Assembly: GCA_940671915.1 (NCBI GenBank)
Contig: CALNVZ010003434.1
Location: 29,387,787 to 29,451,786 of the forward strand
From: Paracentrotus lividus
Lineage: Eukaryota; Echinodermata; Echinoidea; Camarodonta; Echinidae
Length of the DNA: 64,000 nt
Reading direction: 5' to 3'
The notes below the pieces were generated by a model. It made no database searches. It was not told where the DNA came from and worked only from the letters and a program-made list of their open reading frames with translations. The number at the start of each line of letters is the position of its first letter. Positions within the stretch are counted from its first letter, which is position 1. Positions 1 through 10,636 of this stretch are shown here, piece after piece. Both the position numbers and the translations under genes were made by a program.

Positions 1-835
1 GAAAAGTGGATATCACTATAAAATGTAACTATTTTTGAACAAAAATGTATTGGGGTAAACAAAAAGAACAACGTTTACCATGGCCATTTAAGTTTTTAAA
101 TTACTCTACCCTCTCCAAACACTCAGCTCTGAGCACACACCACATGAAATAGCCTATTGTCTAGGGTGTCCTTTGAAACATGCCCTATGGAGTATTTTTC
201 CACGGTGGTCATATGGATCACATACGGTAACATACCTGTCAAAACCATCAGTTTTGTACTGCATAACTTTTTGTATAATCTACTCATACGCCTCAATAAT
301 GTTACTAAATCTCATTTCATGTTGATACACAATAGAAAAGTTTAGTATGATTTGGTTGAATAAATCAAAGACAAAAGGACCATAAACTTGAGCTTTTATT
401 GCATTTTTCTGGCTTTGTCTGAAAACTTGAAAATGCTTTTTTCTAGCAGCTAATTGTATCTGAGACACTCCTTTGGGTCATATCTTTGATATGGAACATC
501 CAATTGTGATAATTTCAACTACCAAAATCTTTCTTTTAAAATGCTCTATCCAATAAGCCTAGCAAAAACAACTTAAAGATAACTTAAAATTTTAGTGGAC
601 ATCCCTAATATTAGGACTACAACTACTACACACAGTCAATATGAAGTTTGATCTATTCGCTCTCGCTTTGAAATAAAGATATTCTTTATATTTTTCCATA
701 TCAGTGTAGGATTATATTTTTACTTTGTTGAAATCAACAAATGAACAATTATTATTCATAATACTGCATGTTAAAACTGAGAAGATGGAGATCGTACATG
801 AGTCCCTACTTATATAAACTTTTTAGAGTCTTATA
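1..835. other. AT-rich intergenic sequence, no gene seen
   Basis: Only short chance open frames are present. I see no splice-bounded coding, RNA gene or clear repeat here. Confidence 0.5.
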
Positions 836-839
836 TTAA

Positions 840-1420
840 AGGGAAATCCAACCCAAGGAGAGAATCAACCTTACAGGAAAGAGGAAAATGAGAGGAGCAA
901 TCTAAAAAAAGTTTCATCAAAATCGGTTATAAAATAAGAGATTTATGGAAGTTTGAAAAGTCTAGTTGTTCCTTCTATGGTGATCCTCAAATTGGCACCA
1001 TCGGCTCCAAAATGGCCGATCTCATGGACAACTCTCCATTCATTTTGTACACAAATTTTCAGATTTTCCCCATTTTCTTTCGAAATATATCTTACCTCCT
1101 TCTGAGCTCAACATATGTTGTGTGAAATCTATTTTCCCATGACATATTTTGAGCTCAGAAGTAAAGAAGACAAATTTTGAGAGAAAATGGGGAAAATCTG
1201 AAAATTTGTGTACAAAATGAATGGAGAGTTGTACATAAGATCGGCCATTTTGAAGCCGATGATGCCAATTTGAGGATCCCCATAGAAGGAACAACTAGAC
1301 TTTTCAAACTTCCTTAACTCTCTTATTTTATAACCGATTTTGATGAAACTTTTTTTAGATTGCTCCTCTCATTTTCCTCTTTCCTGTAAGGTTGATTCTC
1401 TCCTTGGGTTGGATTCCCCT
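840..1420. mobile_element. Foldback MITE with TTAA target site
   Basis: Two long arms are inverted copies of each other: about 840-1110 and 1150-1420. The outer ends read AGGGAAATCCAACCC and GGGTTGGATTCCCCT, each flanked directly by TTAA, the duplication typical of piggyBac-type insertion. Near the loop, TGAGCTCA-type words face each other. It encodes nothing. A related left end lies at 57202. The family call rests on TTAA plus inverted ends only. Confidence 0.7.
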
Positions 1421-1559
1421 TTAATTAAACACAAAACTCTTTTACATATCCTATTTGAGAAATCCTGCATAAGCTACCTCACTATGTAGCTCTACTATAA
1501 TTCAATTTTAGTTTTTAAATTATTACATGTGATTCTTCTACTAAATTATATTTTATTTC

Positions 1560-1789
1560 TCCCCCGTCAGCGGAGAACAATAATTATTATTTCAAATCCT
1601 TGTAAATGGCCTGGCTCTTTAGCTCTGCCACTCATTCTTCTGGGTGTCAGTTTTAATAGACTGCTAACTTCCACGCTCAATCATTGGATGCCTTGCGCTG
1701 ACGTGTAAATAGGCACGGTTAAGGTTCTCCAGGAAAACAGTGACTGTTTGCTGATTCTTCAACACTGTTGCTGTTACCAGACGAATTTT
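1560..1789 (+). promoter_or_regulatory. Probable Derlin promoter and 5' leader exon
   Basis: This stretch is less AT-rich than its surroundings and precedes a splice donor GTAAGT at 1790-1795. Exon 2 of Derlin starts after a good polypyrimidine tract and acceptor at 4057, so a noncoding leader exon is expected upstream, and this is the best candidate. It holds CCACG at 1671-1675, ATTGG (inverted CCAAT) at 1683-1687 and TGACGTG at 1699-1705, the core of the unfolded-protein-response element bound by XBP1/ATF6. The CCACG/ATTGG pair has a 7-base gap and so is not a canonical ERSE. The start site is not visible. Confidence 0.4.
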
Positions 1790-2101
1790 GTAAGTAAATC
1801 CAAGAAACTAGAATTCATAGATTTGTATGGAAGAGTGATTTTGTTACCTTCCATGCATGTGTAAAAACTAAGGCACTTGCAAGTTGCAGCTGCAGTCAGT
1901 TGCACTGAGATTGAGTGAGAAAGTGAGATGATTGATATGAGAGTGAGAAAAGAAAAAAATAAAAAATAAAAATAAAATGAATAAAAGAAGAACTTGAACT
2001 TTCTTTGAAGAAGCGAATGAGCAAACTAATTTTCAGATTGAATTACATAAATTGATGTCAATTGTCATGTAAACACATTTATAAACAACCTGTAACGTTA
2101 G

Positions 2102-2773
2102 AAGGCTGTTGAAAACACCACCAAGAAAGGAATGAGATCTCTTGGTTTTCTCCGTCGCAACCTAAGCAAGTGTTCCAGAGGCATCAAGGCTGCATGTTAC
2201 AACACACTGGTTCGTCCCACAGTTGAATATGCCAGTTGCGTCTGGGACCCCTACACGAAAAAGAACTCGGCTAAGCTAGAATCTGTACAACGTAGTGCTG
2301 CTCGTTATGTCATGAATGACTACTCGAGGGAAAGCAGTGTCACTAAAATGCTTGAGGAGCTTAAGTGGGACACGTTGCATCACCGTAGAGAGACTGCCAA
2401 GGTCATGATGATGTATAGAATTGCGAATCAACTGATAGACATCCCAAAGGACCAGCTTATTCCTCTCAATACCACAACAAGAGGGCATAACCAGAGATTC
2501 GCCATCCCAGACACCCGCACTGCCTTGCTGAATGGGGCTTTCTTCCCAGACACCATCCGTCTTTGGAACTCCTTGCCTCAGCTCGCTGTAGACTCTCCAT
2601 CTATCGACATCTTCAAGTCTAGGGTCAGGAGCGTCGTCTTCAGCTTACACAACACATGCAATAGATATTTATTTTTTTATTCTGTACATATGTATCATAT
2701 TTTTTTAACGCAACTGAAGATGCATGTCTTTACGCTTGATAACAAACCAACCGTTGTGCGAGTATACTCTTAG
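2102..2773 (+). mobile_element. 5'-truncated CR1-like LINE, C-terminal reverse transcriptase fragment
   Basis: An open frame of more than 210 codons encodes the thumb and C-terminal part of a non-LTR reverse transcriptase. The family signatures are visible: LGFLRRNLSKC, YNTLVRPTVEYASCVWDPY, LESVQRSAARYV, a TKMLEELKWDTL block and WNSLPQ. The reading stays open upstream of the ATG at 2132 to about 2102, then hits stops, so the fragment begins inside the domain and lacks the catalytic palm and the endonuclease. It sits in Derlin intron 1, sense to the gene. The CR1/jockey-group assignment comes from motif style and was not tested by alignment. Confidence 0.85.
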
Positions 2774-2838
2774 GAGGTTATGCACAGTATCGGAAGAAGA
2801 AGAAGAAAATGCTGATATCTTCTTGCTATTTTCTTTCT

Positions 2839-2920
2839 ACTAGTACTAGACCGAGGCTGCTCTGTCCTCATCATAACGAGGAAGATCGAAGACAGAGCAG
2901 CCTCAGTCTAATTCTAGACC
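2839..2920. repeat. Small hairpin related to the 3026-3420 element
   Basis: CTAGACCGAGGCTGCTCTGT near 2845 is mirrored by ACAGAGCAGCCTCAGTCTA near 2890-2912. The arm sequence GACCGAGGCTGCTCTGT recurs at the left end of the neighbouring element, so this is probably a deleted copy or terminal piece of the same family. Confidence 0.65.
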
Positions 2921-3025
2921 TGACATAAGATGATGTAAAATCTGGAAATGTGTTAATATGGTACTAGGCATAGATAATGTTACAAATTATCTGTTTTTTC
3001 CTTTATTTTTCTCACGCCCTAGCGT

Positions 3026-3420
3026 CTATAGACCGAGGCTGCTCTGTCTTCATCGTAGGGCTTACCCCTCTGAAGACAGAGATCATGCATTGCGCGAGCT
3101 GTTCAAACTGTAGTGTATACAGCTGAGTGTGTTTTTCGGTGATCATATTTGAGTAGACCTAATCCAAGATTTGCTATAACATGGAAGTTATTCCACTTAC
3201 CCCATCTGGAAGCCTGCTGGAAGTAGATCGATCTGTTTCTTGTCCTTGATGCCCACCTGTCTTGTTGAAGTTGGTTTTGGGGGGTTTCCCTAAGTTTTTC
3301 CCATGAAATTTGGGGAAATTTAACAGAGACACACGGCATTGCAGTTTGAACAGCTCACGCAATGCATGATCTCTGTCTTCAGAGGGGATTACGATGAAGA
3401 CAGAGTGCCTCGGTCTATAG
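3026..3420. mobile_element. Foldback MITE with arms beginning CTATAGACCGAGGC
   Basis: The left arm 3026-3112 and right arm 3333-3420 are inverted copies of about 85 bases. They include CTATAGACCGAGGC / GCCTCGGTCTATAG, GAAGACAGAGATCATGCAT and a GAGCTGTTCAAACTG block. The centre (about 220 bases) has no coding capacity. It lies in Derlin intron 1. Confidence 0.75.
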
Positions 3421-4057
3421 CACCTATACCAGCATTTTTCCCTCTTTTTCTTCCGCCCAACCGCCCCTTTGACAAAAGTGCATCTGAATCGCTTTATTTT
3501 ACATCATTTTCCCTTTTTTTGGGGGGGGGGGGGCCGGGGGTCAAATAAATAAATACCTAAATAAATAATGTATAAAGAGAATCTTTAAAAGGCTAATATA
3601 AAAGGCTAATTTAAAGAGCTAATATAATCCAGAAAGCGGACTCTGGTCAAAAAGGAATTCGGGCTTTGTGCTGTTGGTTTGGTCTACATGCACATTGAGC
3701 CGGCCATCTCATGCTTGCTGAGGTCAGTGAGGGTGTCTCGGTCTCTGCATTGTCATTGTTTAAACAATTAGGTACATGTAGGCCCTGAACATTTCTTGCA
3801 GTGACTCTTTGTATTTTATATGGACCTTTCCCCCCTTAAATTACCATTTTCCCAAATCGGGTCATTCATCTCTTTGCACTTTTGTTTTCTAGATCGATTT
3901 ATTCATCAGAATTTATCCAAGGCTAAGTGATCAACATACATGTTTTTTCCAAATTAATTTTATGCAGCTTCACAATTTAAGGAGAAATGTCATTCTACAT
4001 GATGAAAATGAGACATATAATGATTCTTCTCTTTTTGTTCATTTGGGTTTTTCCCAG
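3421..4057. other. Derlin intron 1, 3' part
   Basis: No gene is seen. There is a poly-G run at about 3522-3538. The pyrimidine-rich tract ending TTTTTCCCAG at 4057 is the acceptor of Derlin exon 2. Confidence 0.5.
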
Positions 4058-4175
4058 GTGAATAGAGAGTCCGAGAGACATCATGGCAATGAACACTGTA
4101 CAGCAGGAATACATGCAGACTCCACCTATTACCAGGCTTTACTGTACATCATGTGTTCTGACAACTTTAGCTGTG
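4058..4175 (+). CDS. DERL2-like: Derlin exon 2 (first coding exon)
   Basis: The acceptor is TTTTTCCCAG and the donor GTAAG. It has 25 bases of 5' UTR, then 31 codons from ATG at 4083 (context GACATCATGG) ending CVLTTLAV. It leaves in phase 0. Confidence 0.9.
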
Positions 4176-7100
4176 GTAAGCAGACATCTCCAGATGATTT
4201 TTTTTTTTTTTTTTAACTGAAGAAAATATAAAATAAACAAATATACAGTCAAACTGAAGTCAAGCTCACATTGATTAATCACCTCAGGTGAAGTTCTTTC
4301 CAATTCATCTTCCAGGGTTCCCAGCCCATCAGGGAAATCAGGGAAAATTATTTTACTTTTTTCCAGTCAGGGAAAAGTCAGGGAAATCAATAATAATGCC
4401 TCAAAAATCAGGGAAATTCAGGGAATTTTGATTGGCCCAAAAATTGAAAGTTCGGTAGTCAGTCAGGCTAGTGTTTTATACTGCAAATAGTTCACGGCGA
4501 CAACAAAGAAAACACATGAAACTTGGAATGGGTTTAAATAATTATCAGGGAATTTTTAGATTTCATCAGGGAAAAATCAGGGAAATATCAGGGAATTTTG
4601 TTTTCTCAAAATGCTGGGAACCCTGTCTTCTGTTAAGTATTGTTTTAACCCTTCATAAATCAAATTTATCTAAGTCAACACAATTTCTTCAGTCCCAGCA
4701 GATTTGATTTAGGCAAGGTTAACTGAATATGAAACATTTTCAGCATCTCTAAGCTCTTTACGATTTGAAAATGGATGCTTGTATTGTCTTTCTGACAACT
4801 CTTTAATCCCAAGGGAATGTTTCATTATCATAGCAGTCAGTAAAGGTGCAAGTCATTTACTACCTTAAAACCGTGTAACAAGCAATCCCAAGCATACAGT
4901 CGAACACCAGTACCCTCTGCTGCCAGCTCACTAGGCCGCTAGGGACATGGGCTATACAACCAAAAATGGGTGTTTGTTGTGCCATGTGGAAAAAGCACAT
5001 GGTTTTATAAACCATCCGGTGTTGGTTTATAAAATTTGAGTATGAAATCATTGACATCTCGAAGGTAAAGCAAGCAATTAGCTTGCAATTTTGAAGAGAT
5101 ACCAGACTGACCTAAGTGTTTATAATTAGGTTGGCAAAATAAGCTAAATCGAATAAAATGTGATTTGAATATCATTCAATGTTACTGCATCCCTTTAAGT
5201 ACAACACTTCTATGGATGGGTAGCATCTTAAAGGTTGTATAGCTGCCTATTACATGTATCTTTGTCTTTAAACTTATGTTTTTCAATTATCAATTGTTTT
5301 GTTTTCATTTTGCAGCAACTTGATATATTATCACCATTCCAGTTGTACTTCAACCCTGATTTAATTTTCAACAATTTTGAGGTAAGTTAATTCCTTCTTT
5401 TCATGGGAGGGGAATAAAAGTACAATTTCTAAAATTAGTTGACTTATTTTTTTTATTTTTTTTTCAGTTAAGAGGTTTTTCCTATTCATATAAAATTTCA
5501 GTGGATGAAGCTATACTATTAATGAAGATAATATTAATCAAGTCCAAGTTCAAATTCAGCAATCTATTCAGTGATAGGTAATTATAGGTTTGCAAAGTGT
5601 TTGTGCTTCTTTTATGAATACACGTATTTGTATCATTACTCTCAGCCTTTTAAGATTACAAATTCCTCTTTTTAGTATACTCTCACTCGTCAGAGGCAAT
5701 AACATAGATATACAAATTATGCGATTATCACTTTCTATCCACAATCACGACATTTTATGATGGAACTTCATCAAACATTTCATTTCTATGTTAGGTATGG
5801 CGGCTGATAACAAACTTCATGTACTTTGGAGCGATAGGTTTCAATTTTCTCTTCAACATGATCTTTACTTACCGATACTGTCGTATGTTGGAGGAGGGAT
5901 CTTTTAGAGGGCGCACCGCAGACTTCTTCTTCATGTTTCTCTTCGGAGGCACGCTTATGACCGTATCCTTTTTCAGAATATCGTGTTTGTATTTTACTTT
6001 TCAAATTTCCTCTTTTTTTAGTTAGTATTTAAAAGAGATGTAATGCCTCCGTTGGTAGGGCTGTGATACCTGCACAGTTGCATAATGTATTCCCGAATAT
6101 ACAAACAGTGCACAAAAAAAAACAGGTCGAAACAAAGTAAACAAGCAAGTACCATTTTGGAGGGAATTTATCCTATTTTTCAAGTCCCCTGACTTCACCA
6201 AACTGCGTCTCTCCTAGCATTCGGGGGGAAATACTTGTTATAACCTCCAACTAAAATCCCATCCTGGTAAAAGAATCCCTGTATTCCATATACTGGGTAA
6301 TCCTTATATGTTAGGCAAAATTATAGCCCTGTTTCTTTAAACATTTACCTGAAAGTTTATGCACTCTTACCCTTTGATATTAAAGGCGTTAAAGATTTGT
6401 TAATACTACGACCCTTTGATATGAATTGAGAACATTGATGCGTAGGTTGCTTGTACTCTGCAAGCCCATGTTTAAACATGAACTCCATTAGTATCCTACC
6501 AAGGAGACATATCTCTCTAGAATTCCTTAACTCTTAGTCCAGATTATAGCCCTGTTTGTGAACCTAGTGTTCCTGGGCCAGGCCTTCACCATCATGCTGG
6601 TCTACGTCTGGAGCCGAAGGAATCCATACATCAGAATGAACTTTTTTGGTCTAATGAACTTCCCTGCGCCATACCTACCCTGGGTTCTGCTTGGTTTCTC
6701 TGTGCTCCTTGGAAATTCCATCATTGTTGATTTAATAGGTGAGCATCAATCCTTGTCATCCGTTAATTCCGTCTTTTAATGTCTTTGGATCCTGTAAACA
6801 AGATTCTCGACTCTGAATATGACCCTTGGTGCAAATACAGGGCTCCAATTTTACCTGAAAAGTCAGGGAATTTGTGAAAAATGTCTCAAAAGTCAGGGAA
6901 GAGTCAAGGAATTTGATAAAAAGTTGTTGTGATGCATCAAAAATAGGTTGAAAAGGTCAAAAGTTATTCTGATTTTTTTTTTTTATTAATTAGGGAAAAG
7001 AAAATTCAGAGAAATTTGTTCTCTGAATATAGTGAAAACCCTGAAATACCAATTTGGGGGATTACAGAAGAAACTAAATACTAAATACAGATTTGCCGGT

Positions 7101-8228
7101 ATATCCATTTTTTTTCTTTCATTTCCAACACAAATATTAATGCACAATTTAATCACAAAATAAAGACTTTAAAGGAACTTGAACTTTAAAGTATATGTGA
7201 TCAATTGACTTAAATTACTTTTTTTTTAAACTAATGTAATTTAATTGATTTCTTTAATCACCAGGTATGGTTGTGGGTCATATATACTACTTCCTGGAAG
7301 ATGTGTTTCCAACTCAAAGAGGAGGCTTCAAGCTCCTGAAGACACCTGGTATACTGTAAGTACATAATATTAAAAATATGATATTCTGTTCTTGTAAAGC
7401 ACATATCGTCAATGGGGTGACAACACCTTGTATCTTAAATTTTGGTCAATTTCCAGGTAATCAGTCAAGTAATGTCCTATCCAAATCTCACCTATCTAAC
7501 TCCAAAATAATGAAGTCACCACAGCATGTAAAAGAGAGGCGAGCCTGTATGTTGACTGCCATGTTTTGTCGCTCTCCTGAATGTTTGACATTCTTGTGAT
7601 ACAAGGTTTTGTCATCCCGACTACGATATCATACTACGATGTAAAATAACATTGCTTTAGACATGCAGATGAAACAGGGGGAAAAAAAATTGAAATAGTT
7701 TTGAACGAAGAATTGAATTAACATTTAGATCTTACACTCATCATTTTTAATTTCTAAGTCCAACATAAAGGAACTTCAAATGCATAGGCCCGAATTCACA
7801 AACGTGGTTTAGTTAGTCCATGGTCTAAATCAGGTGGTTTGTGAATACAAAAATTTAGACCATGGTCTAAATCCGTGGTTTAAACAATTGATTTAGACCA
7901 TGGACTAACTAAACCACGTTTGTGAATTCGGGCCATAGTGATTTACTGATTTTTATACTGTTTCAATTTCTCAATAAATAGATTTGTATGTGGGTTTTAA
8001 GTTGGCTAATGGAATTGTCAATATTTATTTGATATCCCCCTAAAATTTGATGAGATCTACCTGTACATTTTTTTCCATTACAGAAAAACTCTATTGGACA
8101 CCGTACCTGAGGATCCCAACTACAACCCCCTCCCTGAAGAGGAAAGACCAGGAGGATATGACTGGGGTGAGGACCAGAGACCACAGAATGCAGAGGACCA
8201 ACAGCAAGAGGGCCAGGACCAGCATTGA
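4083..8228 (+). CDS. DERL2-like: Derlin-2/3-type ER-associated degradation protein (six coding exons)
   Basis: Derlins are rhomboid-fold pseudoproteases of the ER membrane that help move misfolded proteins to the cytosol for p97/proteasome degradation. Coding exons are 4083-4175, 5316-5381, 5795-5962, 6543-6738, 7265-7355 and 8084-8228. Phases agree at every junction and give 252 residues; vertebrate Derlin-2 has about 239. Visible signatures are SPFQLYFNP (residues 37-45), the Derlin WR motif (W55-R56 in VWRLITNF), [33 protein letters not shown], the GxxxG helix motif (G175-MVV-G179) and [15 protein letters not shown]. The rhomboid serine/histidine dyad is absent, as expected for the family. 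The C-terminus is odd: [10 protein letters not shown] replaces the usual SHP-box core, and a Q/D/E-rich tail follows. The start ATG lies 25 bases into exon 2. The exon-4 donor (GTATCC) is weak. Overall similarity favours Derlin-2 over Derlin-3, but they are hard to separate. Confidence 0.95.
4313..4625. mobile_element. hAT-like MITE rich in TCAGGGAAA words
   Basis: Perfect 13-base inverted ends CAGGGTTCCCAGC and GCTGGGAACCCTG bound 313 bases packed with repeats of (T)CAGGGAAA. CAGGG ends are common in hAT-group elements. A clear 8-base target duplication is not visible, so the class is tentative. It lies in Derlin intron 2. Confidence 0.65.
5316..5381 (+). CDS. DERL2-like: Derlin exon 3
   Basis: The acceptor is TTTTGCAG and the donor GTAAGT. 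It has 22 codons reading [14 protein letters not shown] through NNFE, phase 0 at both ends. It corresponds to the first luminal loop and the start of the WR loop. Confidence 0.95.
5795..5962 (+). CDS. DERL2-like: Derlin exon 4
   Basis: It has 56 codons from VWRLITNF to FGGTLMT, phase 0 at both ends. The acceptor is ATGTTAG and the donor GTATCC is non-optimal, so the exact 3' end rests on length agreement with the family: MT is followed by nine residues before the conserved FLGQAF. Confidence 0.92.
6543..6738 (+). CDS. DERL2-like: Derlin exon 5
   Basis: The acceptor is CTTAGTCCAG and the donor GTGAGC. It has 65 codons plus one base, from [15 protein letters not shown] through [11 protein letters not shown]. 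It carries the [15 protein letters not shown] loop and two membrane helices. It leaves in phase 1. Confidence 0.95.
6838..7053. repeat. Diverged copy of the TCAGGGAAA-rich element
   Basis: It begins ACAGGGCTCC, contains several AAAGTCAGGGAA words and ends near GAAAACCCTG. Word content and approximate ends match 4313-4625, so it is a second, eroded member of that family in Derlin intron 5. Confidence 0.45.
7265..7355 (+). CDS. DERL2-like: Derlin exon 6
   Basis: The acceptor is TCACCAG and the donor GTAAGT. It reads the GxxxG helix [16 protein letters not shown] and KLLKTPGI. It enters in phase 1 and leaves in phase 2. Confidence 0.95.
7787..7934. mobile_element. 148-bp foldback MITE
   Basis: GGCCCGAATTCACAAACGTG at 7787 is mirrored by CACGTTTGTGAATTCGGGCC ending at 7934. 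Inside are paired TTAGACCATGG words. ATA is present on both sides and may be the target duplication. It lies in Derlin intron 6. Confidence 0.75.
8084..8228 (+). CDS. DERL2-like: Derlin exon 7 (last coding exon, stop TGA)
   Basis: The acceptor is TTTCCATTACAG. It codes the cytosolic tail, with [14 protein letters not shown] conserved and a diverged SHP region ([10 protein letters not shown]). It then adds an acidic/glutamine-rich extension ending in QDQH and TGA at 8226-8228. Confidence 0.93.
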
Positions 8229-8519
8229 TGAAGACCTGGACTACTGTTGATTTGGAACCACACTGAACATCTTTTAAGAACTACTAAAGTGATAGAAGGA
8301 GAGAGATTGAAATTGGATATGCGTGAATGGGTTATGAATGACGTCCACATATGTCAAGGGCCAATCATATATTAATGCGCTCGCTGCATTAATTCGTGGA
8401 CAGATTTTGTATCCATAAAGAAAGGGACAAAGAGACATCCTGGAAGTCAGATGTATACACATATTAAGAAAGATACAGATATATGAAAGAGAAATCTAGA
8501 GAGAGAGAGAGACGAAGAC

Positions 8520-8815
8520 TGATATAATAATAATAATAATGTGATTTGTATTGCGCACGTATCCACTCTGTAGAGTGCTCAAGGCGCATCATATTATTAT
8601 TACCCGGCTTAGCTAGGCTACCCTGAAGGGCGCTCACAGCATTCAAGGAATTTCTTCCTACCGGTTCCCATTCACCTCACTTGGGTCAAGTACGGCAAAT
8701 TGTAGATTATAATAATAATAATAATAATAATATCTTGCCGAAGGATGCTAGTGGAATGGACGGGATTCGAACCGCGTACCTTGATATCGTCAGTCCGCTG
8801 ACTTATCCACTCGAT
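8520..8815 (-). mobile_element. tRNA-derived SINE-like composite with (TAA)n
   Basis: On the minus strand, GGTTCGAATCCC (complement of 8762-8773) matches a pol III B box, within a tRNA-like module about 8735-8810. The left part (8540-8585) holds a TTGTATTGCGCA ... GTGCTCAAGGCGCA module, recalled as frequent in marine invertebrate SINE-like repeats. (TAA)n runs separate the parts. It sits in the Derlin 3' flank. Confidence 0.55.
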
Positions 8816-8933
8816 ATAGATATAAATATAAAGAGAGGATATCTCGCAATGCTAAAGGTATGGATGTAAGAGAGTACGGAATAGTAGGAAGAGAAGTAGG
8901 GGCATAGGCCATTCAAGTCCAGGATTAAACCCA

Positions 8934-9070
8934 GGGGGCATTTCATGAAAGGACTTGTCGGACATTTTATCCGACAAATTTGCTCTCAGCCAATCAGATG
9001 CAAGCATTTCAGTAGCTTATAACAGTTTGTCGGATAAAACGTCCGACAAGTCCTTTCATGAAACGCCCCC
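8934..9070. mobile_element. 137-bp foldback MITE
   Basis: The ends are GGGGGCATTTCATGAAAGGA and TCCTTTCATGAAACGCCCCC. A second facing pair of GTCGGACATTTTATCCGACA-type words lies inside, so each arm is itself a small hairpin. Confidence 0.75.
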
Positions 9071-9241
9071 CAGAGGTTTGTTGAATTTGAGGGATCCTAT
9101 AGTATGATCCTTTAATTCCATTGCAAATTTCAAACTGCGTTACGAGTCTAAAACGCTTTTTGAGTCTTCGCATTTCGCATTTCTAGTCTGGCGCAGTAAT
9201 TCAACACAACAATACCTATTTTGCCTAAAGATTCAAATAAA

Positions 9242-10021
9242 TGTAATTGATGTTGTTAATTTGCTGTCTTATCAGCGGAAGGAGTTGTGGAAAAGTACTA
9301 TTTAGAAAATATTTTTAAAATTTGAGGTTTTAGGTTGGGATATATATAGATAATGGATTTTATTTTTTTGTATCAGGTATGTTAATAGGGTTACAAAATC
9401 ATGTTTTCATCCCATTAACAATTCTAAATGAGTATTTTATTTCTCTTGTTTGGAAACGGTGAATTTTCTTTGATATTCCGACTGACAAGCTAACTTTTGT
9501 TATATTTCTTGTGCACATGGCCTCTTTTCAAAATTGCTGATATGTTAGGTGCCCAAATATTTCAATAGTATTTTTGTACGAGTCTAGAGTAAAAATTATA
9601 TTTAACAAAAAGTTTTAATATTCATTTAAGATGCCATTTTGAGTAGCATTTGATCCATGCTAGGAGAGCAATTGGGGTAATTTCTTCTTTTTTTCCCCCT
9701 TTTTTTTCTGGTACACACTTTATAACTTTACTCTTTATTTTTTTTTATACACCATTTGAATTATGACCATTCATCAACTCATTTTTCATACTTATTGGAC
9801 AGTACATGGCATAAAAGTGTAAAGAATTGAATGACTGCTGAGGACTATTGCGGTGTAATGCCAAGCTTTGCGTAAAGTTATGCATTAACCATGAACGACG
9901 TGAATATGTCAGGTCAAACGGAATTCTCAGTCATTAAAATAATGATAGTAATCGTGTAGACTAACCTGGTAAAAAAAAACATTTTTAATGGGATGTATGG
10001 TGTTTGGCCACAATTTATTAA
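9242..10021. other. AT-rich intergenic sequence
   Basis: Homopolymer T/A runs only; no gene, RNA or repeat recognised. Confidence 0.45.
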
Positions 10022-10636
10022 CTCTTTAAGTGCCGGATGCATGATGCGTAGTCTACTGTTCGGTGCCATACTCATGCTTGCTAGCCTGCTATTGACTTCT
10101 TAATTCATGCTTTGTTTCCTACCCTCCCCTGCTTCGTGCATGACTGCGCACATTTGGAATAACGTTGATTGTTTACGCCGATTCTATTGTTCTGCGCACT
10201 GCGCACTCACCGATTCATCCGCTTTATTCTGCGGCGGGCACATCCGGCTTTTAATTGACCAATTTTCTGTTTACACAGTCTACATTGAACTTGTTTTTAG
10301 TAATCTGATGGGTTTGTCAACATTTTGATAGGACCCAGTGCACAATCACACACACGCAATAAAAAAAAAAATCATGCCCTGGAACAATCACAAGTTTAGA
10401 TGATTGCCCTCTTATTTTTAAAAACTGATTTAGGTGTGACTTTAGAGACAAATAAGAATGCCACATATTTTAAGTACAACATTGTTGTCGAAATTCTTAA
10501 AAAAAGTTATGAGGAAGTATTGAGTATCATCTTTAAGTACAAGGGGCAAAAAAACTTGGCAGTGAGTGATATAGACCCTGGCATGTATGAATTACCAGTG
10601 CGGCAGAGGGGTTGGGGCGGGGTGGCACTTAAAGAG
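10022..10636. mobile_element. TTAA-flanked element with 13-bp inverted ends
   Basis: CTCTTTAAGTGCC and GGCACTTAAAGAG are perfect inverted ends, each bordered by TTAA. The 5'-CYCTTTA start resembles piggyBac-type termini. The interior is 615 bases with no transposase, so it is non-autonomous. Confidence 0.7.

Larger units (their letters stand above)
4626..6542. other. Derlin introns 2-4, apart from exons 5316-5381 and 5795-5962
   Basis: Plain AT-rich intron sequence; no further repeat or RNA gene was recognised. Confidence 0.45.
8229..9241 (+). other. Probable Derlin 3' UTR with SINE and foldback
   Basis: No coding follows the stop. An AATAAA at 9236-9241 is followed by GT-rich sequence and is the best polyadenylation candidate. 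If it is used, the 3' UTR is about 1 kb and contains the SINE and the hairpin listed separately. Earlier signals cannot be excluded. Confidence 0.35.

Noticed and set aside
8755..8815. Functional tRNA gene
   Set aside because: It has a B box but no complete cloverleaf or clean A box and is interrupted by (TAA)n, so it is a SINE remnant.
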